In this document: piece after piece, positions 1-9,836 of the stretch | Position numbering within the stretch: the stretch's first letter is position 1 | How the letters are laid out: every line of letters starts with the position of its first letter | Assembly: GCF_003144195.1 (NCBI RefSeq) | Contig: NW_020290156.1 | Location: 1 to 21,920, forward strand | Direction: 5' to 3' | Length of the DNA stretch: 21,920 nt | From: Ceraceosorus guamensis | Taxonomy: Eukaryota; Basidiomycota; Exobasidiomycetes; Ceraceosorales; Ceraceosoraceae | Notes under the pieces: generated by a model | The model's input: the letters and a program-made list of their open reading frames with translations, nothing else | The model's database searches: none | Told to the model about the DNA's origin: nothing | Program-made: the position numbers and the translations under genes

Positions 1-426
1 GGGGGGGGCATGCATGTGATGCAAAGACGCACGCGGCTGCAAGCCAGCAGTCACGAGCCAGCATTCAGCAGAGTGACAGAACGGATCCTGCTGTTCATCA
101 CGAACCTCGAAATTCGAGCTAAGAAGACGCCCAGAAGAGCATCATGCATGCATGGGGACGCTAAATCGGCCGCGTTGAATGGATATATATATAGAAGGCC
201 CTTGATTCGAGGCGGTGTGATTCGCTAGCCGCCTGCACCGACCCCGCTCGCTGCCTTTACCACTAGCACCATCACCTTCACCATTTTTCAACTGTAAGAT
301 TCTTATCCAAATGTCTGATTTCTGGCTTCTCGCTCTGCAAGTGTGTAGTGGACCTTGTAGCGGAGCCCTACACGTCTTTCCGCCTCAATTATCTCTGATC
401 TTGGGAAATCCCAAAGACTGCTGCAC
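1..426. other. Left-edge intergenic DNA, no gene supported
   Basis: This lies downstream of the first secreted-protein gene. The window begins with a run of eight G. An alternating TA stretch at about 183-193 would be a TATA-like box on the minus strand. About 35-45 nt beyond it on that strand a 32-codon frame starts at 149 with a hydrophobic N-terminus. It is too short to call, though an unrecognised first exon of another small secreted protein cannot be excluded. Repeated ATGCATG words lie at 9-15 and 143-153. Confidence 0.35.
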
Positions 427-922
427 CTATACAAAGTATGGTAGCGAGCGTTCGGTTCGAAGTAACGTCATCTGGGTGTCATTGCACGCTGCACTCACAG
501 TCCGTGTCCAGTCATCGGTGGGGCTGTGCAGCACAAGCATACAGATGAGACGCCGGCATTGCATTCGTTTCGATCCGCCGAACGACTCACCTGCTGCACT
601 CTGCCCACGAACCGGCACCGGATGCCTGCAAATCACTGATTTGCGAGCGAGCGCCAGACTTTTCGAAGCATGTGTAGGTCCAACAACTGTAAGCGCGATC
701 GCCCACACAGTCCTGATTGTTGGCGGAGGCGGTCGATATGACTGAGGCAGGGAAGAGTCCTTTAGCTCTCCACAGCCAAAGAAGAACGAGAGCGCGATAC
801 TCACGTATTGACTTGGCAGTGAATCCATCAGGGTACCCGTCCCTCGGCAAAATGCTGATCGACTTGCTGCATGGAAGCGCGGTCATAGCCACAAGAAGTG
901 CACAGAGGTTGGAGGACTTCAT
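427..922 (-). CDS. Small secreted cysteine-rich protein, family A member 1
   Basis: Three exons, 922..805, 741..591 and 523..427, give a 121 aa protein. The introns are 63 nt (GTGAGT...TCAG, phase 1) and 67 nt (GTGAGT...ACAG, phase 2). Residues 1 to about 20 form a hydrophobic signal peptide, so the product is probably secreted. The mature part has cysteines at 51, 59, 64, 88 and 103, and shares with the gene at 1578-2075 the pattern GFT..SI, C...CW...CF..SG, WAECS and DWT..VS..C. Both intron positions are identical in the two genes. The start has a good context (CACC before ATG). Intron 1 is a multiple of three without a stop, so a retained form would stay open. I recognise no known domain. 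An effector-like role is inferred only from size, secretion and clustering. Confidence 0.72.
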
Positions 923-1577
923 GGTGCTCGAAAGGGCGGATCGGTTCTGCGGTGCTCGAAAGGATTATTGGATGTCGTTGCGGATGGCTAGACAGCTCGG
1001 TCACACAAAGCAAGACTTTAGGTAGGCGTGAGCAGATCATTTCGCTATCCATAGCAGCAGAGCACCTGATGGGAGGGGCACCTTCCTGGCAGCAGCGCCG
1101 CATGGCCGGCGTGCGCTTGCCGGAGGCTGCGCAGAATGCTCTTGGCGAGCAAGCGGGTCACTCATGCCGCTGGCTTGGCGATGTTCCTGTTCTGCACTTC
1201 GACCCTTCGCTACTGGGCTAGCCCGTCGCATCGGTCGAATCTTTTCAGTTGTTAACTTTTCTCGACGGCGCAACCAGTCACAGCCTTGTACCCACTTCGA
1301 AATCAGCTCTTGTCTCCATCAGCGTGGCCTGCGCGCTGCACGGGAGACGACCCACTGCAAGATGCTGGTTCCGAAGTACCTGCAGCACGTAGCTTGATCG
1401 ATTATCATCAATTGCGCAAGTCCTGTGCTTTCGGGACGAGTTGAGCTCCCTCCACATACTGGTGGGCTATGCTTGCGCGTGGAACAGCAACCACTCGAAT
1501 CTGGCCCGCCGGACTCGTCCATCATCCGTCGCTCACTTTCTGGACACCAATGGCAGTCGTCACCTTTCCATTTTTGT
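923..1577. promoter_or_regulatory. Upstream region of family A member 1
   Basis: This 655-nt stretch lies between the start of the first small secreted-protein gene and the stop of the second. A 13-nt word reading GGTGCTCGAAAGG on the plus strand occurs twice (about 923-935 and 950-962), directly in the 5' leader of the gene ending at 922. I see no additional gene: the open frames here lack a signal peptide, plausible splice structure or resemblance to the neighbouring families. Confidence 0.35.
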
Positions 1578-2075
1578 TCAGCTCGTCAGAAAGAGCTCAT
1601 CCAACGCAGTAGAATTTATACTGCCACAGCGACTCACTGACGCGGTCCAGTCCGATATGGCACTGGTCGAGAGCAGGGTTGACAGCTCAACAATCGTTTC
1701 TCGAAAGCAAAGAAATTTCAGCTTTGCCACTTACTTGCTGCATTCCGCCCAGGCGATTCCAGGTCGATCAGATTCGATGAGAGCGTCAAAGGCAGCGTGA
1801 CCACCGCCTGACTGTTTGAAGCATTCTGCAACCCAACAATCGTGAGCTGCCACGAGACCTCGACAGGTCGGCTCATCCGAAGAGTCGTACAGCACGACTG
1901 AACTCGGGTCAACGTGTCACAGAGGACATCTCATCAGTCGTTGCGCGCGATGAGCCACGCCGACAAACTCACGGATGGACATGTCGGTGAAGCCGTACGG
2001 GTATGGATTCGCACGCGCAATGTCTGTTGCCACCATCAGCAGGGTGAAAAAGACCCCGCCCAAAAGCGAAAACAT
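1578..2075 (-). CDS. Small secreted cysteine-rich protein, family A member 2
   Basis: Three exons, 2075..1973, 1897..1735 and 1662..1578, give a 116 aa protein. The introns are 75 nt (GTGAGT...TTCAG, phase 1) and 72 nt (GTAAGT...CCAG, phase 2). The start at 2075 was chosen because it opens straight into a signal peptide (residues 1 to about 22, ending ARA before NPYPYG) and has a CACC context; an upstream in-frame extension to 2225 lacks such a leader. Mature cysteines are at 46, 55, 60, 87 and 101, matching the paralog at 427-922, as do CW...CF..SG, WAECS and DWT..VS. Only this spliced reading aligns with the paralog, which supports the model strongly. Function unknown; secretion is predicted. 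Confidence 0.75.
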
Positions 2076-2759
2076 GGTGACAGAAGGACGCCAACGAAGC
2101 GACGCAATGGCAGTAATCCTGGAGGCAGTCTCAAGGGAGAGAGATAGACGGCAGCGTGCTTCAATGCTGCTGCGCTGGCCAAAATTGAAGGGTCGAAGCG
2201 AAGGCAAGGATCGAGTCGGGAGCAAAGTGACAATGCAATGGCAAGGGTCGTGCTGCGCAAAAAAAAAAACAAAAGGTCGTCAGAGAGATACATGTCTTCA
2301 AAGACAGGGTAGCGATGGGCTTCAAATGCACAGCGCAGTTCCCTGTAGGGAGAGTAGATGCTTCTTAGCTGAGTCAAGCAATCGAAGGAGAATGTAAGAA
2401 CCAGTGCCAACCTGGCTCTCAGTCATCTCGATCACAGTCGAAGCGCCATAAAACACGCCTCTCGTCAATCAAGGTAAAATGTACACACAAAGTCAATGAC
2501 GTCAAGGCCAAAGAGCTCGAAAGAACCTGCTCGCGTGACTAAGCCCCTGGATCACGGTAACGATCGGTCCATGAATAGAGAGAGCCCCCCAATCGCAAGA
2601 TAAACACGCTTCAATAAAGACGAAAGTGCTCGCGTAAAACGGTGATTGACTTGGTCCCTTTGAGGAGTAATCAAAGGTTCGTCAGAGCATGTGTCTTCAT
2701 CAAATAATTCGGGCTCATTCGACGGCCGTGTCGCGCTCACTATCTAGGTGGACCCAGGC
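2076..2759. promoter_or_regulatory. Upstream region of family A member 2 with a CRE-like palindrome
   Basis: This 684-nt gap lies between the second and third small secreted-protein genes. It holds a perfect TGACGTCA palindrome at 2497-2504, about 420 nt upstream of the start at 2075, and an A-run at about 2260-2269. TGACGTCA is the classical bZIP/CREB-type site; use here is inference. A 62-codon minus frame at 2552-2740 shows no recognisable feature and is not called. Confidence 0.3.
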
Positions 2760-3514
2760 TCATCTTTTGTAGTAGAAATCCATCACCGCTTGTAGATGAG
2801 CTGCAATATCCTCACAACTGAAGCCCAAGAGCTGATTCAGGTCCGTTGCCTCGCTGAATAGCCGAAACGAAGAGGAGGCTTAGTCCATCGCTGTCGCCAT
2901 GACCAAGAAATTACTCACATGCGTGAAGATAAGGCGGAGCATACACTCTTCCATGCATCCTTGATCTCTCTGACTGCGTCAAAAACTCCACTCAAGATAG
3001 CCCGATCTCTCGCGTTGGCGTACTTGTCGTCTTGGGTCATGTCGACCTCGAAGGACTTGTAGCCGAGAGTGTTCAGTTGGCCCACCAAATCCCATCCTAA
3101 TGATCCCTTGAGTCTGAAATCCTGCTGATCGTTGAGCTCGGTCGAAATCCGCTGCAAGGTCTCCAATAGTGGCATAGAAGACATCGGAGTGAAGGTTTCG
3201 CTGCATGATACCGAAAGGATAAAGCTCGGATGTTCGTAAGACTTGACCAGCCGCAGAAATGTCCTTGCCCATCATACCCTGAGGTCGGCTCGGACTCACT
3301 TGGTCTTCAGCTCGTAGCTCCAAATTCCGGCCACTTTTGCGAATTCAACACCCAGAGCCCCATCGATGCAAGTCTCGAGGACCTTTGCAATACCATCTTG
3401 CGACGTGCCCCGTGGTTGTCCATTGAAGGAAAAATGCCTCGGCCGAGGAACAGCGCAGACGAAGGTAGTCATGAAAAGCGTAGCGCAAGCGAGGCGTGTT
3501 TTCGTGATGTGCAT
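2760..3514 (-). CDS. Small secreted protein, family B member 1
   Basis: Three exons, 3514..3300, 3200..2919 and 2853..2760, give a 196 aa protein. The introns are 99 and 65 nt, both phase 2, with GTGAGT donors and CAG acceptors. The start is the first ATG of the open frame. Residues 1 to about 21 form a signal peptide ending VCA before VPRPRH. The mature protein aligns with the genes at 4018-4751 and 5821-6548: an ALG..W.Y.L block (about 53-69), L.TL..I..EL (about 84-94), a core LGYKSFEVDMTQDD (116-129), and AWKSVCSAL (154-162). Cys159 and Cys179 are conserved in all three; the second sits in a C-x13-Y element near the C-terminus. It is probably mostly helical. I recognise no known domain, and a secreted effector-like role is inference from secretion and tandem duplication. 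Confidence 0.78.
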
Positions 3515-4017
3515 TTTGGAGGAGAGCGACACAGCGGGACCGCTGCGAGGATATTGGAGCGATTACGAGGACTGCAGGCTGTGCAATGCTCAATGAGGGA
3601 GAGCAATAGCGAGGTCTTGTAGCGACATGGGTGTTCTGATACAATGCTTTGCCTTGGTGCTTCGAAGGTGTGAGGGGAAGGGCGTCGCACAAGCATTTAT
3701 GCATGTACGTACACTAATATCACATGCATGCACCTTCAACGTTCCACCATTATCCCTCTGTAGCAGAGGGGCGACAAGTGGGAGCTCAACACAATATCGG
3801 CTGAGAGCTGCCATTAGGCACCAGCCGACACAAAACTGCGTTGAAAAACAAGAGCTGACCGCAGGAATGTTCGGTCTTGTTAATTGCCATCAATTTTGGC
3901 GCTATAGATTAGAGGACAAGCGACAAAGTGAAGGTGTAGCACTTGATTCGCACGACGACGCTTCGTGCCCATGCTCGACGTGCGAAACTACGCGATGTCG
4001 AAACCAATCTCTCGCCA
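3515..4017. promoter_or_regulatory. Upstream region of family B member 1
   Basis: This 503-nt gap between two family B genes carries a dense set of short palindromes at 3699-3730: ATGCATG twice (3699-3705 and 3724-3730) and GTACGTAC (3705-3712), about 190-215 nt upstream of the start at 3514. The spacing would suit an upstream regulatory site, but the binding factor is unknown. No gene is supported; a 160-codon plus-strand frame runs into coding DNA of the neighbour and is treated as chance. Confidence 0.3.
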
Positions 4018-4751
4018 TTAGTATGCGACCTCCACGACCCCGAGCCGCCCATCAATGTACAGACACCCATGATGAAGCTGCTTGTGTTTTGGATCGTCGG
4101 ACGCCCTGAGGTCATCAAGGCATGTCATCGTCAGCTCACTGCAGAGAAGATGTAAGGCCTGACACCAATCACGACTCACATGCGACTCATGATGGCTTGG
4201 CAGGCGGATTTCCAAGCGTTCTTAGCCGTAGTGACACCACCTCTTACGACCTGCCAAAGGCCTCGTTGATTGGCATTGTACAACTTGTCCTTTTGCGTCA
4301 ATTCCCCTGCAAAAGACATGTAGCCCGACGTGTCGAACGCGCCAATCACTTCAGCCGTTGCGGATCCGTGCAACGAGTAGGATTTGTAGGTCTCCAGCTC
4401 GGTCGTGATGGCGTTCAGAGTGTCGAGGAGGCCATTTGGCGCCTCTGTGTCAAGAGTTTGGCTGGACGAGGGCAGACAACAAGGTGAGTGTCAGCAGCCT
4501 GCACGCGCGCGTGTGGCTCCCAGAAGTCCCTCGCATACGCACTTGAAGGTCAGTTGATAGCTCCATGCTCCTTGCCACCGGGCCAGGTCAATGCCCAATG
4601 CTGACGAGACGTAGCCCTTGAGATCCTTGGTGATCTCGTCGTCTGACTTGTCCACTGCAGGCTGCGGGCCCACTTCAGGATGAGGGGTAGTGCGTACTAC
4701 CGTGGCGAGAACGAGTGCCCATATCAGCACCAGTGGGATGAGCGAGAACAT
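4018..4751 (-). CDS. Small secreted protein, family B member 2
   Basis: Three exons, 4751..4543, 4461..4180 and 4105..4018, give a 192 aa protein. Introns are 81 nt (donor GTGCGT) and 74 nt (donor GTGAGT), both phase 2. For exon 3 an alternative acceptor at 4139/4138 is in the same frame, but it would leave a 41-nt intron. The 4106/4105 acceptor gives a normal length, a CTGAC branch site and an exact match to the C-x13-Y spacing of the paralogs. The signal peptide is at residues 1 to about 20. Core motif TSGYMSFAGELTQKD spans 114-128 and NAWKSACQAI 151-160. Conserved cysteines are 157 and 178. The last exon is the most diverged of the three paralogs. No known domain; secretion predicted, function unknown. 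Confidence 0.75.
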
Positions 4752-5820
4752 CTTTTCGGCTGAGCTATGGAGGGCAGGAATGACAATTGGTCAGAGATGA
4801 GTAAGAGCGTTTTCCAGCTGCATCTTTTTGTACGTCCTTTGCTGCCGGCTTTGCTCCCCATCCGCCAGCGAGCTCCGCGGACCTTTCGCAGTGATTGTCG
4901 ACGCCGCATTTGGGCGACAGAGACATTTGATGCTTATTTGGGCTATTCGGCTACTCATTGCGTCTTGTCGGATGCGCTACGTAAGGGCAGAGCGACGGCA
5001 TCCCATTCATCAGTCGCAGGGCCGGCATGGGCTTAGCGTCGCCTCGAAAGCAGCGTGCAATGGCCATTTGTGCGGGCGCAGCACGGCAATATGGCATGTG
5101 ATATGCCGCTGCGTATCTATTTCGCTCGACTCTGCACTCTTGCTCCGTCGTATCCGATCGTGTCCTCTTGACGTTGTCAACCGACCGCCATCTAGGTGCA
5201 AGATCGCATCTTTTTTTCAGCTCACTCATGCTTGTACAATGTACCTGAGTCCAAGTTGGTCTGCGTAGACTCGTGTACGCCGCGCTGCGCTCATTTGCCA
5301 AGCGGCTGCGGGCCGGGCACAGCTCTGCGAGTAGTGGCAGACTCGAGACGCCAAGAATCAAGAGTCGACTCCGTAGACCGCTGCACGCCGTTCCCTTCGT
5401 ATTCGAAAGTCGAGCTCGTGCAGCCACGAGCGTAGGCGTGACAATTTGCGCAGTGTGCAACGACGCTTTGATTTCGTAAAGGAGAAAGATAGCCCAATCT
5501 TGCACTACCGTACTTGACTTGCGACGCCTTGCGGTGGAAAGAAGCTGGATGATCATTCAGTGATTGGCTGCGTCGAGACTTTCACGAACAGTACTAGGCG
5601 TCCAGGCTGCAGGCAGATCGCACGACGCGCACAAACTCCCGCGCGGGCAGAACGCAATTCGCCAAGGAATGCACTGCGCGTCATTGGCTTTGATGCTACC
5701 ACTTTGAAGCATACAGTGTTCAGCGTGAGAGCGTAACAAGTCAAAACGGCGAGCAGGGCTATTTTGCAACGATCGACTGTCGAGTGTGTGATGTCGTCCC
5801 GAGACACGTCCCACCAGGCG
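4752..5820. other. Intergenic DNA upstream of family B member 2
   Basis: This 1.07-kb stretch is the longest gap inside the secreted-protein cluster. It holds the promoter of the gene starting at 4751 and the 3' flank of the gene ending at 5821. A 201-codon minus-strand frame (4951-5556) has no signal peptide, no known motif and a basic, low-information composition. I saw no remnant of either secreted-protein family. Nothing further is supported. Confidence 0.3.
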
Positions 5821-6548
5821 CTAGGGTCGAGCATAGGCGCTGCTCACTCCCTTGAGCGCTTCACTCAGCTCTACGCAGCTGTTGATGAAAGATGTGGTGA
5901 CGGGGGCAAAAGGATCGCTGAATATAAGGTATGGCAGGTGTGCGAGCAGGATCAGTCGCAGATCACAGTGAAAGCAGACGTGGGTCTACCCACACTAGCG
6001 TGCCTAGAGCATTGCAAGCCCCAGCCCAGCTCTTTCGGATATTTTCCACGGCATCGTGCACCGTCGTCGACACCTTCGCCTCGCGGGCGCTGGCCAGTAA
6101 GCTCTGCTTGGTCATCTCGATGGCAAAGGTCTGATAACCCGTCGTGTCCCAATCGTTCAGCACTTTCATAGCCGTGGCTGCGTTGAAGGTGAACCAGCTA
6201 TTCTCGCCGAGCTCGTCTGGAATCTTTTGCAGTGTGTTCGTGAGTGCGTCGGACGCGTACGGCGTAAAGGGCTGTCTAAAGAGATGCACACAGCGCAAGG
6301 GCGTGATTAGCGCGAGGTGCGCACGCCACGTGAGCTCTCGTCTTGGCTACTCACTTCTTTTGAAGCTGGCCGAGCCAAATCGCTTGCAGGTCGCTCAGCT
6401 CCCCACCCAACGCTGAATCGATGTGATCCCGCAAAGTCTTTGCTACCTCGGCGCGCGAGCTCGACCACGCCTGAGGCTTGGGTGCAGCGCTGACGATTGC
6501 TGCTAAGGGAAACGTCAAGATGGCGAGGGTTCGTATGAGGGTGAACAT
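5821..6548 (-). CDS. Small secreted protein, family B member 3
   Basis: Three exons, 6548..6355, 6275..5994 and 5917..5821, give a 190 aa protein. The introns are 79 nt (GTGAGT...TTTAG) and 76 nt (GTGGGT...TTCAG), both phase 2 as in the other two members, and the middle exon is again exactly 282 nt. For exon 2 the TTTAG acceptor keeps the frame, while the CAG 4 nt further on would not. The signal peptide is at residues 1 to about 21 (IVSA before APKPQ). Shared blocks are SALG (45-48), a TTGYQTFAIEMTKQ core (109-122) and KSWAGACNAL (146-155). Cys152 and Cys173 correspond to the two conserved cysteines. This is the first gene of the cluster in transcription order. Function unknown; secretion predicted. 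Confidence 0.78.
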
Positions 6549-7203
6549 CGTTTGAAAGGGTGCGAAAGGGAAAAAAGGCTAGGAAGAGACGAGCAGTTTT
6601 GCTGGTGGTCAGGGCCAGATCTCGCCTCCGAGACAGATTTGTGCCCCCTTTTGTAGTGTGCAGTCGCTTTGTTCCTCGGCATCGGAGACGGACTGCCCGC
6701 GGATGGTCAGGCACTGTACGCAGACGTCCAATTCATTGTCCAAGAGACTTGGCGCACCATATACACGCACAAAGTGTGTACGATTTGGTCCATGTCGGCA
6801 TGTCAAAGCTCGCGCTGCCTCCCCAACGCCGTGCATTGCGATTTTGCCTAGACGTCACGTCGGACGGTGAGGCTGATACGCCAGGCATATTGAAAGAATG
6901 CTCGGTCTTACCGGCCTGAATAAGCTGATGTGGCGGGCGCCCCCATTCGACGGCATCCCTTTTCCAAGCATCACTTCGATGCGAGCGGCGACGGTCCACG
7001 AATACGCCGCGCGTCGATCCGTCGCAAGCAGTCCGCGTCCGCGTCCGTACATTCCGCCGCCAATTTCCACCTGCGCACGCGCATCCTATTGCGTGTCCGG
7101 ACGATTCGCACGCCGAAGCGCTCGATATGACGTGCGCGCGCGCGCTCAACGAGCGGTCCTTGATAGCTCGTCTGCGCAGCGCAACAACATTTATCTTGCG
7201 AGG
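6549..7203. promoter_or_regulatory. Upstream region of family B member 3
   Basis: This 655-nt gap lies between the secreted-protein cluster and the tetraspanin. A 7-of-8 CRE-like match (GACGTCAC, 6851-6858) lies about 300 nt upstream of the start at 6548, echoing the perfect site at 2497-2504. Several open frames of 60-138 codons overlap on both strands. One minus frame (6609-6836) contains a few cysteines, but none has a convincing start, splice structure or family resemblance. The tandem-repeat-rich, GC-high sequence style begins around here. Confidence 0.3.
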
Positions 7204-9802
7204 CTATGCAACAGCACTCCGGAAGCGGCTGTGGTCAAAGACACGTCGCGAAGCCTGCCACTGCTCCACATCATGTCGACGCTGGGCCGAGGTGCCGCTT
7301 AAAAGGTCATCGATGTGACTTGTCATTGTGACGCGCCAGGCGATCGATGAAGGGGCCGACTTGCCGGCCCACTCGACGATCACCATCAGAGAGAACTCAC
7401 ATAGCCCTCTCGTGTACGTGCAACAGACAGGCCGTGTGCTCCAATGTCGTGCGCGCGTCTTTTTCATTTGCCAAAAGGACGGAGCGGCGCTCTGAGGACA
7501 AGTGGAAAAAATGGACGTCGCCGAGCACGTGATCGGCTAGACGGTGCGACCTGCAGTAGATTCGCAGCGATCCGCAAAAATCAGCTCGCGCTCATCCCTC
7601 CTCCTCCACACGCAAACGCTCCCGACTCGTCCCGGGTCAAGACTCACATGGAGCGATTCGTGGGTAGGATATGACTGCAAGGGGGTGATGCCTTTGCCGA
7701 ACATGTAGGTCACATGGTCCGCGCAGAGGATTGCGGCGGTGATGATCAGGATGTGAACGCCACCGATGGCGAAAGCGATCGAGTAGATCGTATGCAAAGC
7801 GTCCCTCTCGAATCGCAACAAGGAAGCTTTGCAACCGTCCTTGAGGCTCCTAGAGAAGCAGCGTTGACCATCGGCAGCAGCGAGGACGTAGGGTCCAAAG
7901 TATCCGCAACAGTCGAACGCGTGCTGAATGAGCAGACGCTCGGCGTTGGAAAGTTGCCTGGACCAGAGCTGATTGAGTTTGCCCTCGAGATTGAATTCGC
8001 GCTTCCTATACGTCAGGTATGCTGGCGCGGCTATCAATGCCAGGCTGGGCCAAAACAGAAAGTTGTAGATGGTGAGAAAGAGACGATTGTTGAGGAAGAT
8101 GCCGAGCCAGCCTATGAGTGCGGTTGCGCAGCTCAAGCACATTGCGGCTGTTGCGACTGCGATGCGACAGAGAGGAATGATCAGTCCGAGAATGGGCGAA
8201 ACACTTGCGGGCTGCTGCTGCGAGCGCAAGCAGCTCGCTGGAATACACTTTTGCTCGTGGAGAGGGCTTGGCGACTGTGACTGTGACTGCGACTGCGACT
8301 GCGACTGCGACTGCTACTACTCACGCGCCATGGCCGTGTGATTCGTGGCGATGAGGACATCGCCATTGACAAATACTTGACCCCACAGCAGGATGAGCAT
8401 GACGAGAAGCGTGACAGAGTACGCCGTGAGCTGTGCAGGAGTTGCAAAGGGGAGGGGGCGTGGGCATGCGTAAGTCGTGGGTGGGCGAGCGCTGAGGGAG
8501 CGGAGCGGAGCGTGACCGGATTGCCGCCTCGACACGCAAGCGCTGCTCACCACGGCGTTGGCAAGGATCAAAGCGCGCTTGAAGCTGTTCCAACGGCCAG
8601 CAGCAGGTCCAGTGCCGCTCTCTTTCCGATCAGCAGCAGCAGCATGCGCCGCTTCCGTGCCCAACAATTCCGTCCGAGAATTTGAATGCTGCTGCTGCTG
8701 CTGACTCGGCTGTCTCGTGCTCGCTGACGCGCTCGCCGCCCCGCTGCTGGCTGATGCGTCCTGCGCCAGCGTTGCAAAGCTGCTGCTGCTCGCGTGCAGG
8801 AATGTCGGACGACGATGAGCGGAAGCTGCTGGGTCGTCGGCACGAGCCTTCTCCAACGAGTCATCTTGCCCAACGATGGAGCTGGGACTCGCATGACTAC
8901 TGCTCTGCTGCTGTGCAGCTTGTTCGGGATCGTCGATGACACGATGAGCGGACGGTGTGCCACGATGTTGCGCAATGGATGGTGAAGCAGCATGCCCCGT
9001 CCTCTTTCTCAAACCTTGAGCCAGATGGAACAGCCTGCTGGCAGCGCTTCTACGAGGAGATTGCAGAGGAGGAGGAGGAGGAGGAGGAGCAGGAGCAGGA
9101 GCGGAAGCAGGACCACCGGGCGCATACATGGCATCCCACTCTCTACCCGCGGCAACGAAATCCGCCCCATCATCGTCCTCCTCGTACACTCCCGCACCCA
9201 GTATAGCGTGTGCCTGAACATGATCGCCCCATGCCGCTCTTCCTGCTCCTCGCTTCGCTCCGCGTTTGCCAGACGGCAATTTGGAAGGCGAAGCCATCTG
9301 CTGGCCGTTGTTGCGGGAAGGAGTTGTGGGCGACGTCGGCGTCGGCGTGACGCGCTCTTGCATCTCGTGCTCGTGCTCGTGCTCGTGCGAGAGAGGATGC
9401 CAAGTGGAAGCGGCGCGCGAAGCTCTGGAAGGCGATCTGCTCTCGTCCATGCTCGCACTCGGTACAGGCGATGCCGCCCTGAATCGCCGCTCTCCAGCAG
9501 CAGCAGCATCAGCAACATCATCCATCCTCATCATCCTCATCATAGTCGGCGTGGCGCTCCTCGATCCCGCAACGTTTCCCACAGCTCCCCAACCGGTTAA
9601 AGCTCGCGCTTCTTTGCGCGCTGCTCCAGCATCGTGCCGCAACGAGGGAATCTTGGATGGGACGTAGTAGTGTGGCAGAGGGGTTGTTGTGGAAGGGGAA
9701 GAAGGCGCGTCTGCTGGACTTGGCGATCCGAGCACGCGAGGAGTGGGCGCGGGCGTGGGCGTTGGCATAGCGCGTGCATCAACATTGCGATCCGCATCGC
9801 CA

Positions 9803-9836
<34 letters not shown>

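Noticed and set aside
427-434. Idea that a further GTGAGT in the last exon of family A member 1 (near 499-494) marks a fourth exon
   Set aside because: The three-exon reading closes in frame and its DWT..VS..C block matches the paralog, so another intron is not needed.
3627-4109. 160-codon plus-strand frame
   Set aside because: Overlaps the last exon of a supported minus-strand gene and has no recognisable feature.
4951-5556. 201-codon open frame on the minus strand within the secreted-protein cluster
   Set aside because: It has no signal peptide, no family resemblance and no splice evidence; composition looks like chance reading of noncoding DNA.
6609-6836. 75-codon minus frame with several cysteines upstream of family B member 3
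   Set aside because: No signal peptide, no conserved intron sites and no match to the two families; kept only as a note.
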